This document shows, one piece after another, positions 9,450 to 19,158 of a stretch of 37,613 nt of DNA. The translations under genes and the position numbers were made by a program. Each line of letters starts with the position of its first letter. Position 1 is the first letter of the stretch. The notes under the pieces were generated by a model. It was not told the DNA's origin and made no database searches. It worked only from the letters and a program-made list of their open reading frames with translations. This stretch comes from Burkholderiales bacterium (GTDB lineage Bacteria; Pseudomonadota; Gammaproteobacteria; Burkholderiales; Burkholderiaceae_C), in assembly GCA_028869005.1 (NCBI GenBank), contig JAGWTJ010000004.1, positions 1-37,613 on the forward strand, written 5' to 3'.

Positions 9450-10358
9450 CTAAGGCGCGAGCCTGCGCATCAGGCTCGACGTGTCGTCGCGGCCGCCGCC
9501 GGCGGCCTGCAGCTCGGCGTAGAACTGGTCCACCAGCGCCGTCACCGGCAGCGGCGCGCCGTTGCGCCGCGCCTCGTCGAGCACGAGGCCGAGGTCCTTG
9601 CGCATCCAGTCGACGGCGAAGCCGAAGTCGAACTTGCCGTCGAGCATCGTGCGGCCGCGGTTGTCCATCTGCCAGCTCTGCGCCGCGCCCTTGCCGATCA
9701 CGTCGAGCACGAGCGGCATGTCCAGGCCGGCGCGCCGGCCGAAGGCGAGCGCCTCGGCCAGCGCCTGCACCATGCCGGCGATCGCCACCTGGTTGACCAT
9801 CTTGGCCAGTTGCCCGGCACCGCTGGCGCCGACCCGCGTGACCGCACGCGCGTAGTTCATCGCCAGCGGCCGCATCGCCTCGAAAGGCGCGGCGTCGCCG
9901 CCGCACATCACCGTGAGCGCGCCGTTGACGGCGCCGGCCTGGCCGCCGGAGACCGGCGCGTCGACGAAGTGCAGTCCGCGTGCGCCGGCGGCGGCGTGCA
10001 GCTCGCGTGCGACGGCCGCCGACGCGGTGGTGTGGTCGACGAAGACGGCGCCGCTCGCCATGCCGGCGAAGGCGCCGTCGGCACCCAGCACGATGCTGCG
10101 CAGGTCGTCGTCGTTGCCGACGCAGGCGAACACGAACTCGGCACCGCCGTGCGCCGCCGCGGCCGCGCGCGGCGTGGCGGCGCTGTCGCCGCCGTAGACG
10201 TCGACCCAGGCCCGGGCCTTGTCGGCACTGCGGTTGTAGACGCAGACCTGATGGCCGGCGCGCGCCAGGTGGCCGGCCATCGGATGGCCCATCACGCCCA
10301 GGCCGATGAAGGCGACGCGGCGCGCGGGAAGGGGTTCGTAGGAGCGGGGGCTGTTCAT
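9450..10358 (-). CDS. NAD(P)-dependent oxidoreductase, 3-hydroxyisobutyrate dehydrogenase / tartronate semialdehyde reductase family
   Basis: RRVAFIGLGVMGHPMAGHLARAGHQVCVYNRSADKARAW...FVDAPVSGGQAGAVNGALTVMCGG...GASGAGQLAKMVNQVAIAGMVQALAEALAFG. Confidence 0.9.
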   Translation of the reverse strand: MNSPRSYEPLPARRVAFIGLGVMGHPMAGHLARAGHQVCVYNRSADKARAWVDVYGGDSAATPRAAAAAHGGAEFVFACVGNDDDLRSIVLGADGAFAGMASGAVFVDHTTASAAVARELHAAAGARGLHFVDAPVSGGQAGAVNGALTVMCGGDAAPFEAMRPLAMNYARAVTRVGASGAGQLAKMVNQVAIAGMVQALAEALAFGRRAGLDMPLVLDVIGKGAAQSWQMDNRGRTMLDGKFDFGFAVDWMRKDLGLVLDEARRNGAPLPVTALVDQFYAELQAAGGGRDDTSSLMRRLAP

Positions 10359-10406
10359 GCCCCCGATGGTGCCACGGCGCGGTGGCGCGCCGGCCGCGAC
10401 GACGCG

Positions 10407-11543
10407 TCAGACGATCTTCATCGCCTCGGTGCCCGCCGCCAGGTCCGGGTTGCGCGCGCGCACGCTCTGCAGCTTGATCGTCAGGCGCAGGTCGTTCACC
10501 GAATCGGCGTTGCGCAGGGCATCCTCGTAGGTGATCAGACGCTGCTCGTAGAGGTCGAACAGCGCCTGGTCGAAGGTCTGCATGCCGAGCTCGCGGCTGC
10601 GCTTCATCAGGTCCTTGATCTCGGCGACCTCGCCCTTGAAGATGAGGTCGCCGACGAGCGGGGTGTTGATCATGATCTCCACCGCCGCCACACGCCCGCG
10701 GCCCTGCTCGCGCGGCATCAGGCGCTGGCTGACCAGCGCCTTCAGGTTGAGCGACAGGTCCATCAGCAACTGCTGGCGCCGCTCCTCGGGGAAGAAGTTG
10801 ATGATGCGGTCCAGCGCCTGGTTGGCACTGTTGGCGTGCAGCGTGGCCATGCACAGGTGGCCGGTCTCGGCGAAGGCGACGGCGTTTTCCATCGTCTCGC
10901 GGTCGCGGATCTCGCCCATCAGGATCACGTCCGGCGCCTGGCGCAGCGTGTTCTTCAGCGCGATCGCCCAGCCGTCGGTGTCGATGCCGATCTCGCGCTG
11001 CGTGACGATGCAGTTCTTGTGCGGGTGCACGAACTCCACCGGATCCTCGACGGTGATGATGTGGCCGAAGCTGTTCTCGTTGCGCCAATCGACCATCGCC
11101 GCCAGCGACGTCGTCTTGCCCGAGCCGGTGGCGCCGACGAAGATGACCAGGCCGCGCTTGGTCATCGCCACGTCCTCGAGGATCGGCGGCAGCCCGAGAC
11201 CCTTGATCGTCGGCAGCGTCTGCGGGATGGTGCGGAACACGAGTCCGACCTGGCCCTGCTGCATGAAGGCGTTGACGCGAAAGCGCCCGATGCCCTGCGG
11301 GCTGACCGCGAAGTTGCACTCCTTGGTGCGCTCGAACTCGGCCGCCTGCTTGTCGTTCATGACGGCGCGCGCCAGCGCGATGGTGTGCAGGCCGCTCAGC
11401 GGCTGCGGGCTGACCTTGGTGATCTTGCCGTCGACCTTGATCGCCGGCGGGAAGTCGGCAGTGAGGAAGAGGTCCGAGCCGTTGCGCGAGACGAGCAGGC
11501 GCAGCAGGTCATTGACGAATTTGGAGGCCTGGTCGCGTTCCAT
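10407..11543 (-). CDS. pilU: Type IV pilus retraction ATPase-like protein PilU
   Basis: MERDQASKFVNDLLRLLVSRNGSDLFLTADFPPAIKVDGKI...VGATGSGKTTSLAAMVDWRNENSFGHIITVEDPVEFVHPHKNCIVTQREIGIDT...GEIRDRETMENAVAFAETGHL. Confidence 0.93.
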   Translation of the reverse strand: MERDQASKFVNDLLRLLVSRNGSDLFLTADFPPAIKVDGKITKVSPQPLSGLHTIALARAVMNDKQAAEFERTKECNFAVSPQGIGRFRVNAFMQQGQVGLVFRTIPQTLPTIKGLGLPPILEDVAMTKRGLVIFVGATGSGKTTSLAAMVDWRNENSFGHIITVEDPVEFVHPHKNCIVTQREIGIDTDGWAIALKNTLRQAPDVILMGEIRDRETMENAVAFAETGHLCMATLHANSANQALDRIINFFPEERRQQLLMDLSLNLKALVSQRLMPREQGRGRVAAVEIMINTPLVGDLIFKGEVAEIKDLMKRSRELGMQTFDQALFDLYEQRLITYEDALRNADSVNDLRLTIKLQSVRARNPDLAAGTEAMKIV

Positions 11544-11685
11544 GATGTCATCTCCTCTGCGTAGGCGCAGGCACCGCCATCCATCCACCACGGGCCTGGC
11601 CAGCAGCCGCGGTGGATCCGGCTCTGCCGGTCCACTCGCGGCGCCCCCTGGGGGGAGGCGCCGAAGGCGCTTCGGGGGGGACCAT

Positions 11686-12729
11686 TTATCCCGGGAAGTT
11701 CTCGGGGATCTTGGCCTTGCCACGCGCCTCGGCCGGGCTCACCAGATTGCGGCGCACGAGATCGGACAGGTTCTGGTCGAGCGTCTGCATGCCCAGGCTC
11801 TGGCCGGTCTGGATGCTCGAATACATCTGCGCGATCTTGTTCTCGCGGATCAGGTTCTTGATGGCGCTGTTGGCCAGCATGATCTCGTGCGCGGCCACGC
11901 GCCCCGAGCCGTCCTTCAGCTTGCACAGCGTCTGCGAGATCACCGCCACCAGCGACTCGGAGAGCATGGCGCGCACCATCTCCTTCTCGGCCGCCGGAAA
12001 GACGTCGACCACGCGGTCGACCGTCTTGGCCGCGCTCGAGGTGTGCAGCGTGCCGAACACGAGGTGACCGGTCTCGGCGGCAGTGAGCGCGAGGCGGATG
12101 GTTTCGAGGTCGCGCATCTCGCCCACCAGGATCGCATCGGGATCCTCGCGCAGCGCCGAGCGCAGCGCGTTCGAGAAGGAGAGCGTGTGCGGCCCGACCT
12201 CGCGCTGGTTGATCAGGCACTTCTTGCTCTCGTGCACGAACTCGATCGGGTCTTCCACCGTCAGCACGTGGCCGTACTCGCTCTCGTTGAGGTGGTTGAC
12301 CATCGCCGCCAGCGTCGTGCTCTTGCCCGAGCCGGTGGGGCCGGTGACGAGCACCAGGCCGCGCGGCTTGAGCGCGAGTTCGGCGAACACCTTGGGCGTG
12401 CCGAGCTGCTCGAGCGTGAGGATCTTGCTCGGGATCGTGCGGAACACGGCGCCGGCGCCGCGGTTCTGGTTGAAGGCGTTGACGCGAAAGCGCGCCAGCC
12501 CCTGGATCTCGAAGCTGAAGTCGCACTCGAGCGTGTCCTCGTAGTGCTTGCGCTGGGCGTCGTTCATGATGTCGTACACCATGCCGTGGACCGTCTTGTG
12601 GTCCAGCGCTTCGACGTTGATGCGGCGCACGTCGCCGTGCACCCGGATCATCGGCGGCAGTCCGGCCGACAGGTGCAGGTCGGAGGCCTTGTTCTTGACC
12701 GAGAAGGCCAGCAGTTGCGTGATGTCCAT
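11686..12729 (-). CDS. pilT: Type IV pilus retraction ATPase PilT
   Basis: MDITQLLAFSVKNKASDLHLSAGLPPMIRVHGDVRRINVEALDH...VTGPTGSGKSTTLAAMVNHLNESEYGHVLTVEDPIEFVHESKKCLINQREVGPHT. Confidence 0.96.
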   Translation of the reverse strand: MDITQLLAFSVKNKASDLHLSAGLPPMIRVHGDVRRINVEALDHKTVHGMVYDIMNDAQRKHYEDTLECDFSFEIQGLARFRVNAFNQNRGAGAVFRTIPSKILTLEQLGTPKVFAELALKPRGLVLVTGPTGSGKSTTLAAMVNHLNESEYGHVLTVEDPIEFVHESKKCLINQREVGPHTLSFSNALRSALREDPDAILVGEMRDLETIRLALTAAETGHLVFGTLHTSSAAKTVDRVVDVFPAAEKEMVRAMLSESLVAVISQTLCKLKDGSGRVAAHEIMLANSAIKNLIRENKIAQMYSSIQTGQSLGMQTLDQNLSDLVRRNLVSPAEARGKAKIPENFPG

Positions 12730-12845
12730 GCAGATCCGGTGTGAGGCGCCGCGCCCGATTCACTGCGGCCGTCGCCGCGCGGCCCGTCCGGTGCGCAGCC
12801 AGGCGGCCGCGCGCGCCGCCGGGATCCCGCTAAGCTCGGGGCATT

Positions 12846-13595
12846 ATGGGCAGCATCGGAAGCAACCTGCAAGAAGTGAAGCGGCGCATCGCCGCCGCCT
12901 GCGCCCTAGCCGGTCGCGATGCCAACATCTTCACGCGCGCGCCGGCGCCGGGCGCCTTCGACGCGCCGCCGTGCGGCGTCACGCTGCTGGCGGTGAGCAA
13001 GACCTGGCCCGCGGCCGCGCTGCGCGAGGCCCACGCCGCCGGCCAGCAGGCCTTCGGCGAGAACCAGGTGCAGGAGGCGCTGGCCAAGATCGAGGCGCTG
13101 GCCGACCTGCGCGCGCGGCTGCAGTGGCATCTGATCGGCCCGCTGCAGAGCAACAAGACGCGCGCCGTCGCCGAGCAGTTCGACTGGGTGCACTCGGTCG
13201 ACCGGCTCAAGATCGCCGAGCGCCTCGCCGAGCAGCGCCCGGCCGGTCTGCCGCCGCTCGATCTGTGCCTGCAGGTCAACATCAGCGGCGAGGCGAGCAA
13301 GAGCGGTGTGGCGCCGGCCGACCTGCGTGCGCTGGCGCACGCGGTGGTCGCGCTGCCCGCCGAGCGCGTACGCCTGCGTGGCCTGATGGCCATCCCGGCG
13401 CCGGCCACCGGTCGCGACGCGCAGCGCGCGCCGCACCGCGAACTCGCCGCGCTGCTGGCGGTATTGCGCGGCGACGGGCTGGCGCTGGACACGCTGTCGA
13501 TGGGCATGAGCGACGACCTCGAGGCCGCCGTGCTCGAAGGCGCCACCGTCGTGCGCGTGGGCAGCGCGATCTTCGGCGGCCGGCCGCGGGCGTGA
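12846..13595 (+). CDS. YggS/PROSC-family PLP-homeostasis protein
   Basis: VTLLAVSKTWPAAALREAHAAGQQAFGENQVQEALAKIEAL...LQWHLIGPLQSNKTRAVAEQFDWVHSVDRLKIAERL...LSMGMSDDLEAAVLEGATVVRVGSAIFG. Confidence 0.95.
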   Translation: MGSIGSNLQEVKRRIAAACALAGRDANIFTRAPAPGAFDAPPCGVTLLAVSKTWPAAALREAHAAGQQAFGENQVQEALAKIEALADLRARLQWHLIGPLQSNKTRAVAEQFDWVHSVDRLKIAERLAEQRPAGLPPLDLCLQVNISGEASKSGVAPADLRALAHAVVALPAERVRLRGLMAIPAPATGRDAQRAPHRELAALLAVLRGDGLALDTLSMGMSDDLEAAVLEGATVVRVGSAIFGGRPRA

Positions 13596-13611
13596 GCGCG
13601 CCGCCGCCGCG

Positions 13612-14592
13612 TCAGTTCAGGTACATGCCCAGATAGCGCCGGCCGCGGCTCACCGCCTCGGCATCGGGACACATCGCGAACCACTCGACGAGCTGCTTGC
13701 GCGCCGCCTCGCGCTGCTCGCCCTTGTCGCGCAGCACGACCTCGAGCAACTGCTCGAAGGCCGCGTCGAAGTCGCCGTCGTGCGCGAGCAGCGCCGCCAG
13801 GCCGAAGCGGGCTTCGAAATCCTTCGGGTCGGCGGCGATGCGCGCGCGCAGTTGCACCGGGTCGCCGGCCGGCTTGTGGCGCGCCATCTCGATGCGCTTG
13901 CCGAGCGCCTCGTGGCGCTCGCCGCGCGCGTCGGCCCGGACGCGATCGAGCAGGCCGGCCGCGGCGTCGAGCTCGCCGCGCGCGATGCGACGCTCGGCCA
14001 GATCGTGCAGCGTCTCGGCATGCGCCGGGTCGAGCGCCAGCGCCTCCTCCAGCAACTGCTCGGACTCTTCGGCGTGACCCTGCTCGATCGCAACGGCCGC
14101 GGCCTTGCGCAGTTCCTCGAGCGGCGAGCCCTGCGGCTCGAACTGGCCGAGGTGCTTGTCGAGGAACTGGCGGATCTGTCCTTCGGGCAGTGCGCCGACG
14201 AACTGGTCCACCGGCTGCCCGCCGGCGAACAGCACCACCAGCGGGATGCTGCGGATGCGCAGCGCCGCCGACAGGTTGGGCGCTTCGTCGGTGTTGATCT
14301 TGGCCAGGATGAAGCGCCCACCGTAGTCCTGGGCGAGCTTTTCCAGGGTCGGCCCGAGCGAGCGGCACGGCCCGCACCACGGTGCCCAGCAGTCGAGTAG
14401 CACCGGCACGTCGAGCGAACGCTCGAGCACCAGGCGCTCGAAGTCGGCTTCGGTGACGTCGATCACCCGCTCGGCGGGTGCGGGCGGCATGGCGGCGCCG
14501 GGTGCGACGGCCGTGGCGGCGCCCGTGGTGGCGGTCTGGGCGGCGGCGTACGGATCGTGCGCGGCGAAGGGATTGCGGGGGGAGGCACTCAT
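13612..14592 (-). CDS. Thioredoxin-TPR protein, CnoX/YbbN-like co-chaperone
   Basis: VIDVTEADFERLVLERSLDVPVLLDCWAPWCGPCRSLGPTLEKLAQDYGGRFILAKINTDEAPNLSAALRIRSIPLVVLFAGGQPVDQFVGALPE... followed by TPR-like C-terminal half. Confidence 0.9.
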   Translation of the reverse strand: MSASPRNPFAAHDPYAAAQTATTGAATAVAPGAAMPPAPAERVIDVTEADFERLVLERSLDVPVLLDCWAPWCGPCRSLGPTLEKLAQDYGGRFILAKINTDEAPNLSAALRIRSIPLVVLFAGGQPVDQFVGALPEGQIRQFLDKHLGQFEPQGSPLEELRKAAAVAIEQGHAEESEQLLEEALALDPAHAETLHDLAERRIARGELDAAAGLLDRVRADARGERHEALGKRIEMARHKPAGDPVQLRARIAADPKDFEARFGLAALLAHDGDFDAAFEQLLEVVLRDKGEQREAARKQLVEWFAMCPDAEAVSRGRRYLGMYLN

Positions 14593-14749
14593 GCGTCGAT
14601 TTTCGCCTGACTTGCGCTCGCGTGCAGCGATGGCCGCCTCCGGTCGCCCGGCGCGGCACGATGGTCCGGCGCGATGGCCGCGCGCACTGGCTCGATGCGA
14701 TCGTGCGGCACGATGACCGCGCACGATCGGGCGTCGATACACTGACCGC

Positions 14750-15565
<816 letters not shown>

Positions 15566-15567
15566 AC

Positions 15568-16488
15568 TCAGCGCAGCGCCAGGTCGAGCGCAACGCCGGC
15601 GAAGATCGCCAGTCCCAGCCAGTGGTTGAGCCGGAAGGCCTTGAAGCAGCCCTCGCGCGTGCGTGTGCGGATCAAGGCAAAGTGCCACAGCGCCTGCGCG
15701 GCGGCAACAGCGACGCCGAGCCCGAACCAGCGGCCGAGGCCGAACAGAGCGCCGAGCAGCAACCAGCTCGCCAGGTGCAGCGCGTAGAACAGCATCACGC
15801 CGGCGACGTCGTAGCGGCCGAGCGTGATGGCGCTGGTCTTCATGCCGATGCGCAGGTCGTCGTCGCGATCGACCATCGCGTACTCGGTGTCGTAGGCGAG
15901 CACCCAGAACAGATTGGCCGCCAGCAGCGCCGCGGCCAGCGGCGGCACCGACGCCAGCGTCCACTCGCGGCCGCCAAGCGCGGCGGCGAAGGCCATCGGA
16001 ATGCCGAAGCTGAAGGCCACGCCGAGCACCGCCTGCGGCATCGAGATCCAGCGCTTGGCCCAGGGGTACAGCAGCGTCACCGCCAGGCCGACGAAGGACA
16101 GCAGGATGGCCGGCGGGTTGGTCGTGAGCACCAGCGCAAAGGCCGCCAGCGCGAGCAGCGCGCCCAGCACTAGCGCCTCGCGCACCGAGACCGCGCCGCT
16201 CGTCACCGGGCGCGACGCCGTGCGCTTGACGTGGCGGTCGAAGTCGCGGTCGACGACGTCGTTGTAGCAGCAGCCGGCACTGCGCATGAGGACGGTGCCG
16301 AGCACGAAGACCGCGAGCAGATGCCAGCCCGGCCAGCCGTCGGCGGCGATCCACAGCGCACTCAGCGTCGGCCACAGCAGCAGCAGCCAGCCGGCGGGGC
16401 GGTCCCAGCGGATGAGGTCCAGGTAGAGCGCGAGGCGCGCGCGTCGGGAGCCGGGGCGCGGCTCGGGAGTGGCGGTGGCAGGGCTCAC
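15568..16488 (-). CDS. ubiA: 4-hydroxybenzoate polyprenyltransferase
   Basis: [80 protein letters not shown]...[25 protein letters not shown]; probable GTG start at 16486-16488. Confidence 0.93.
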   Translation of the reverse strand: MSPATATPEPRPGSRRARLALYLDLIRWDRPAGWLLLLWPTLSALWIAADGWPGWHLLAVFVLGTVLMRSAGCCYNDVVDRDFDRHVKRTASRPVTSGAVSVREALVLGALLALAAFALVLTTNPPAILLSFVGLAVTLLYPWAKRWISMPQAVLGVAFSFGIPMAFAAALGGREWTLASVPPLAAALLAANLFWVLAYDTEYAMVDRDDDLRIGMKTSAITLGRYDVAGVMLFYALHLASWLLLGALFGLGRWFGLGVAVAAAQALWHFALIRTRTREGCFKAFRLNHWLGLAIFAGVALDLALR

Positions 16489-16669
16489 CGCACGGATTAT
16501 CGGCAGCCCGGACGGCCCCGCAGCGCGCACGCTCGACGGCCCGCCGCCAGCCACGGTTCGTCGTCCACAACGCCGCGCGGCACGACGACAGGCAAGCGGG
16601 GAGCGAGTCGGTGGACGGGCTCCGAGCACAAGGATGGCTTGGCAAGCGCGGTTGCGGCATCATCAGCCG

Positions 16670-16960
16670 ATGAACCGCGAACAGGTCCTCGCTTTGCTAG
16701 CCGCGCACAAGCCGGTGCTCGCCGAACGCTTCGGCGTGACGCGGCTCGCGCTCTTCGGCAGTGCCGTACGAGGCACCGCGCGGGCGGACAGCGACGTGGA
16801 CGTGCTGGTCGATTTCGACGGCCCCGCCACCGCCAAGCGCTACTTCGGCGTGCAGTTCTATCTCGAGGATCTGCTGGGTCGCGAAGTGGACCTCGTGACA
16901 ACCGACGCGCTGCGCCCGCGGCTGCGGCCCTACGTCGAGCGCGATGCCCTCGACGTCTGA
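16670..16960 (+). CDS. MntA-like minimal nucleotidyltransferase (antitoxin of HepT/MntA-type module)
   Basis: MNREQVLALLAAHKPVLAERFGVTRLALFGSAVRGTARADSDVDVLVDF: GS-x-x-R...DSDVD nucleotidyltransferase motif; overlaps the HepT-like gene. Confidence 0.88.
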   Translation: MNREQVLALLAAHKPVLAERFGVTRLALFGSAVRGTARADSDVDVLVDFDGPATAKRYFGVQFYLEDLLGREVDLVTTDALRPRLRPYVERDALDV

Positions 16961-17309
16961 TCGCGACGTGCGCCTGTACGTCGAGGACATGCTCGAGTTC
17001 TGCGAGCGCGCCATGCGCTACGCGAGCGGCTACGGTCTCGAGGCCTTGCTCGCCGACACCATGCGCTACGACGCGGTCCTGCGCAACCTCGAACTGATCG
17101 GCGAGGCTTCGACCCATGTCGGCAGCGCGCAACGAGCGCTGGCTCCGGCGATTCCATGGCGACAGATCGTCGGCACCCGCAACCGCGTGGCACATGCTTA
17201 CCTAGGCATATCGCCAGCCACGGTGTGGGACATCGTGACCGTGGAACTGCCGAGCCTGCACGCCGCTCTGCTCGAATTGTTGGGGCAGCTGCCCGAAGCC
17301 CACGCCTGA
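16944..17309 (+). CDS. HepT-like HEPN (DUF86) ribonuclease toxin
   Basis: RDVRLYVEDMLEFCERAMRYASGYGLEALLADTMRYDAVLRNLELIGEASTHVG...WRQIVGTRNRVAHAYLGI: DUF86 architecture with RX4HXY motif (RNRVAHAY). Confidence 0.9.
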   Translation: MPSTSDRDVRLYVEDMLEFCERAMRYASGYGLEALLADTMRYDAVLRNLELIGEASTHVGSAQRALAPAIPWRQIVGTRNRVAHAYLGISPATVWDIVTVELPSLHAALLELLGQLPEAHA

Positions 17310-17354
17310 CCCGGCGCGTCGGGATTGCGGCATTGCTCGCTCGGGGCGAGCGCC

Positions 17355-18998
17355 TCACCCCTCGAGCTGCTTCTGGAACACCAGCCCCGCGTGCTCGCGC
17401 AGCGCGTGAAAGCGGATCTTCGGCCAGTTCTCCTGCATCGCGCGCAGCTCGCCGGCGTATTCCAGCAGCACGCAGGGCGCGTCGACCGCATCGAGCGCCA
17501 CGCGGTGCGCATTGCCGTCGATGAAGCGCTGGAGCTCGCGCAGGTCGGCGGCGGCACCCTCGCCGGTTTCACTCGTGACCCAGCGCGCGACGTTGTAGCG
17601 CGCCGGCAGCACACGCGCCTTGACGCCGTACTCGTGCTCGAGGCGATGCGCCACGACCTCGAACTGCAGCTGCCCGACCGCACCCAGCAGCAGCGCGCCG
17701 CCGGCGACCGGGCGGAAGACCTGGATCGCGCCTTCCTCGCCGAGCTGTGTGAGGCCCGCGCGCAACTGCTTGGTCCTGAGCGGATCGGCGACCTCGACGG
17801 CGCGGAACATCTCCGGCGCGAAGAACGGCAGCCCCGTGAACTGCAGCGCCTCGCCTTCGGTGAGCGTGTCGCCGAGCTGCAGCACGCCGTGGTTCGGGAT
17901 GCCGATGATGTCGCCGGCGTAGGCTTCGTCGAGCAGTTCGCGGCGCTGCGACAGGAAGCTCACGACGCTATTGGGGCGCAGCTCCTTGCCCGAGCGCACG
18001 ACCTTCAGGCGCATGCCGCGCACGAAGCGGCCGCTGGCCACGCGCAGGAAGGCGATGCGGTCGCGGTGCGCCGGGTCCATGTTGGCCTGGATCTTGAAGA
18101 CGACGCCGCTGAACCTGTCTTCGGTCGGCTGCACCGTGCGTTGCAGCGCGGGCTTCGGGCCGGGTGGCGGCGCCAGGTCGACCAGCGCGTCGAGCACCTC
18201 CTGCACGCCGAAGTTGTTGATCGCCGAGCCGAAGAACATCGGCGTCTGGCGGCCGGCGAGGAACTCGGCCTCGTCGAAGGCGGGCGCCGCTTCGCGCACG
18301 AGGTGCACCTCGCCCGCGGCGTGCTCGTAGTCGACGCCGAAGCGCGCCGCGAGCTGCGGGTTGCCGATGCCTTCGACGATCTCGTCGCCGGCGTCCTTCA
18401 AGCGATCCTCGCCGGCCTTGAAGACGCGCATCTGGTCGCGCCGGAGGTCGAGCACGCCGCCGAAGTTGCGGCCCATGCCGACCGGCCACGTAAAGGGCAC
18501 GACGCTCATGCCGAGCTCGCGCTCGATCTCGTCGAACAGGTCGAGCGGCGCCTTGACCTCGCGGTCCATCTTGTTGACGAAGGTGAGGATCGGCGTCGAG
18601 CGCGCGCGGCACACCTGCAGCAGGCGCCGCGTCTGCGGCTCGACGCCGTTGGCCGCGTCGATCACCATCAGCGCCGCGTCGACGGCGGTGAGCACGCGGT
18701 AGGTGTCCTCGCTGAAGTCCTGGTGGCCGGGCGTGTCGAGCAAATTGACGACGCAGTCGCGGTACTCCATCTGCATCACGCTGGAGGCGACCGAGATGCC
18801 GCGCTGTTTCTCGATCTCCATCCAGTCGCTGGTGGCATGGCGGCTGGCCTTGCGCGCCTTGACGGACCCGGCGATCTGGATCGCACCCGAGAACAGCAGC
18901 AGCTTCTCGGTCAGCGTGGTCTTGCCGGCGTCGGGGTGGGAAATGATGGCGAAGGTTCTTCTGCGCCGGACCTGATCGTCTATGGCGGCGTTGGACAT
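17355..18998 (-). CDS. prfC: Peptide chain release factor 3
   Basis: RRRRTFAIISHPDAGKTTLTEKLLLFSGAIQIAGSVKARKASRHATSDWMEIEKQRGISVASSVMQMEYRDCVVNLLDTPGHQDFSEDTYRVLTAVDAALMVIDAANGVE. Confidence 0.96.
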   Translation of the reverse strand: MSNAAIDDQVRRRRTFAIISHPDAGKTTLTEKLLLFSGAIQIAGSVKARKASRHATSDWMEIEKQRGISVASSVMQMEYRDCVVNLLDTPGHQDFSEDTYRVLTAVDAALMVIDAANGVEPQTRRLLQVCRARSTPILTFVNKMDREVKAPLDLFDEIERELGMSVVPFTWPVGMGRNFGGVLDLRRDQMRVFKAGEDRLKDAGDEIVEGIGNPQLAARFGVDYEHAAGEVHLVREAAPAFDEAEFLAGRQTPMFFGSAINNFGVQEVLDALVDLAPPPGPKPALQRTVQPTEDRFSGVVFKIQANMDPAHRDRIAFLRVASGRFVRGMRLKVVRSGKELRPNSVVSFLSQRRELLDEAYAGDIIGIPNHGVLQLGDTLTEGEALQFTGLPFFAPEMFRAVEVADPLRTKQLRAGLTQLGEEGAIQVFRPVAGGALLLGAVGQLQFEVVAHRLEHEYGVKARVLPARYNVARWVTSETGEGAAADLRELQRFIDGNAHRVALDAVDAPCVLLEYAGELRAMQENWPKIRFHALREHAGLVFQKQLEG

Positions 18999-19119
18999 CG
19001 ATACGGCCTTCTCGTGGGGTGCGAACACGGGCCTGCGCCGCGCAGGCGGCGGCGGGCCGGCGCCGGCGCGGGCACCGGTGACCCGAAGGCGCGCATGGTA
19101 TCCGGGCAGGCGAGTACAC

Positions 19120-19143
19120 TGGTAAGTATTCAATAACTTACCA
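19120..19143. promoter_or_regulatory. Perfect inverted repeat TGGTAAGT-ATTCAATA-ACTTACCA, candidate TetR operator
   Basis: 8-bp arms read directly from the sequence; AT-rich island between divergent prfC and the tetR-like gene, 15 bp upstream of the tetR-like ATG at 19159. Confidence 0.7.
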
Positions 19144-19158
19144 AGACGACGCTCCAGC

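Noticed and set aside
9195-11564. 789-aa plus-strand ORF
   Set aside because: Antisense to the oxidoreductase and pilU; composition is Arg/His/Val-rich artefact.
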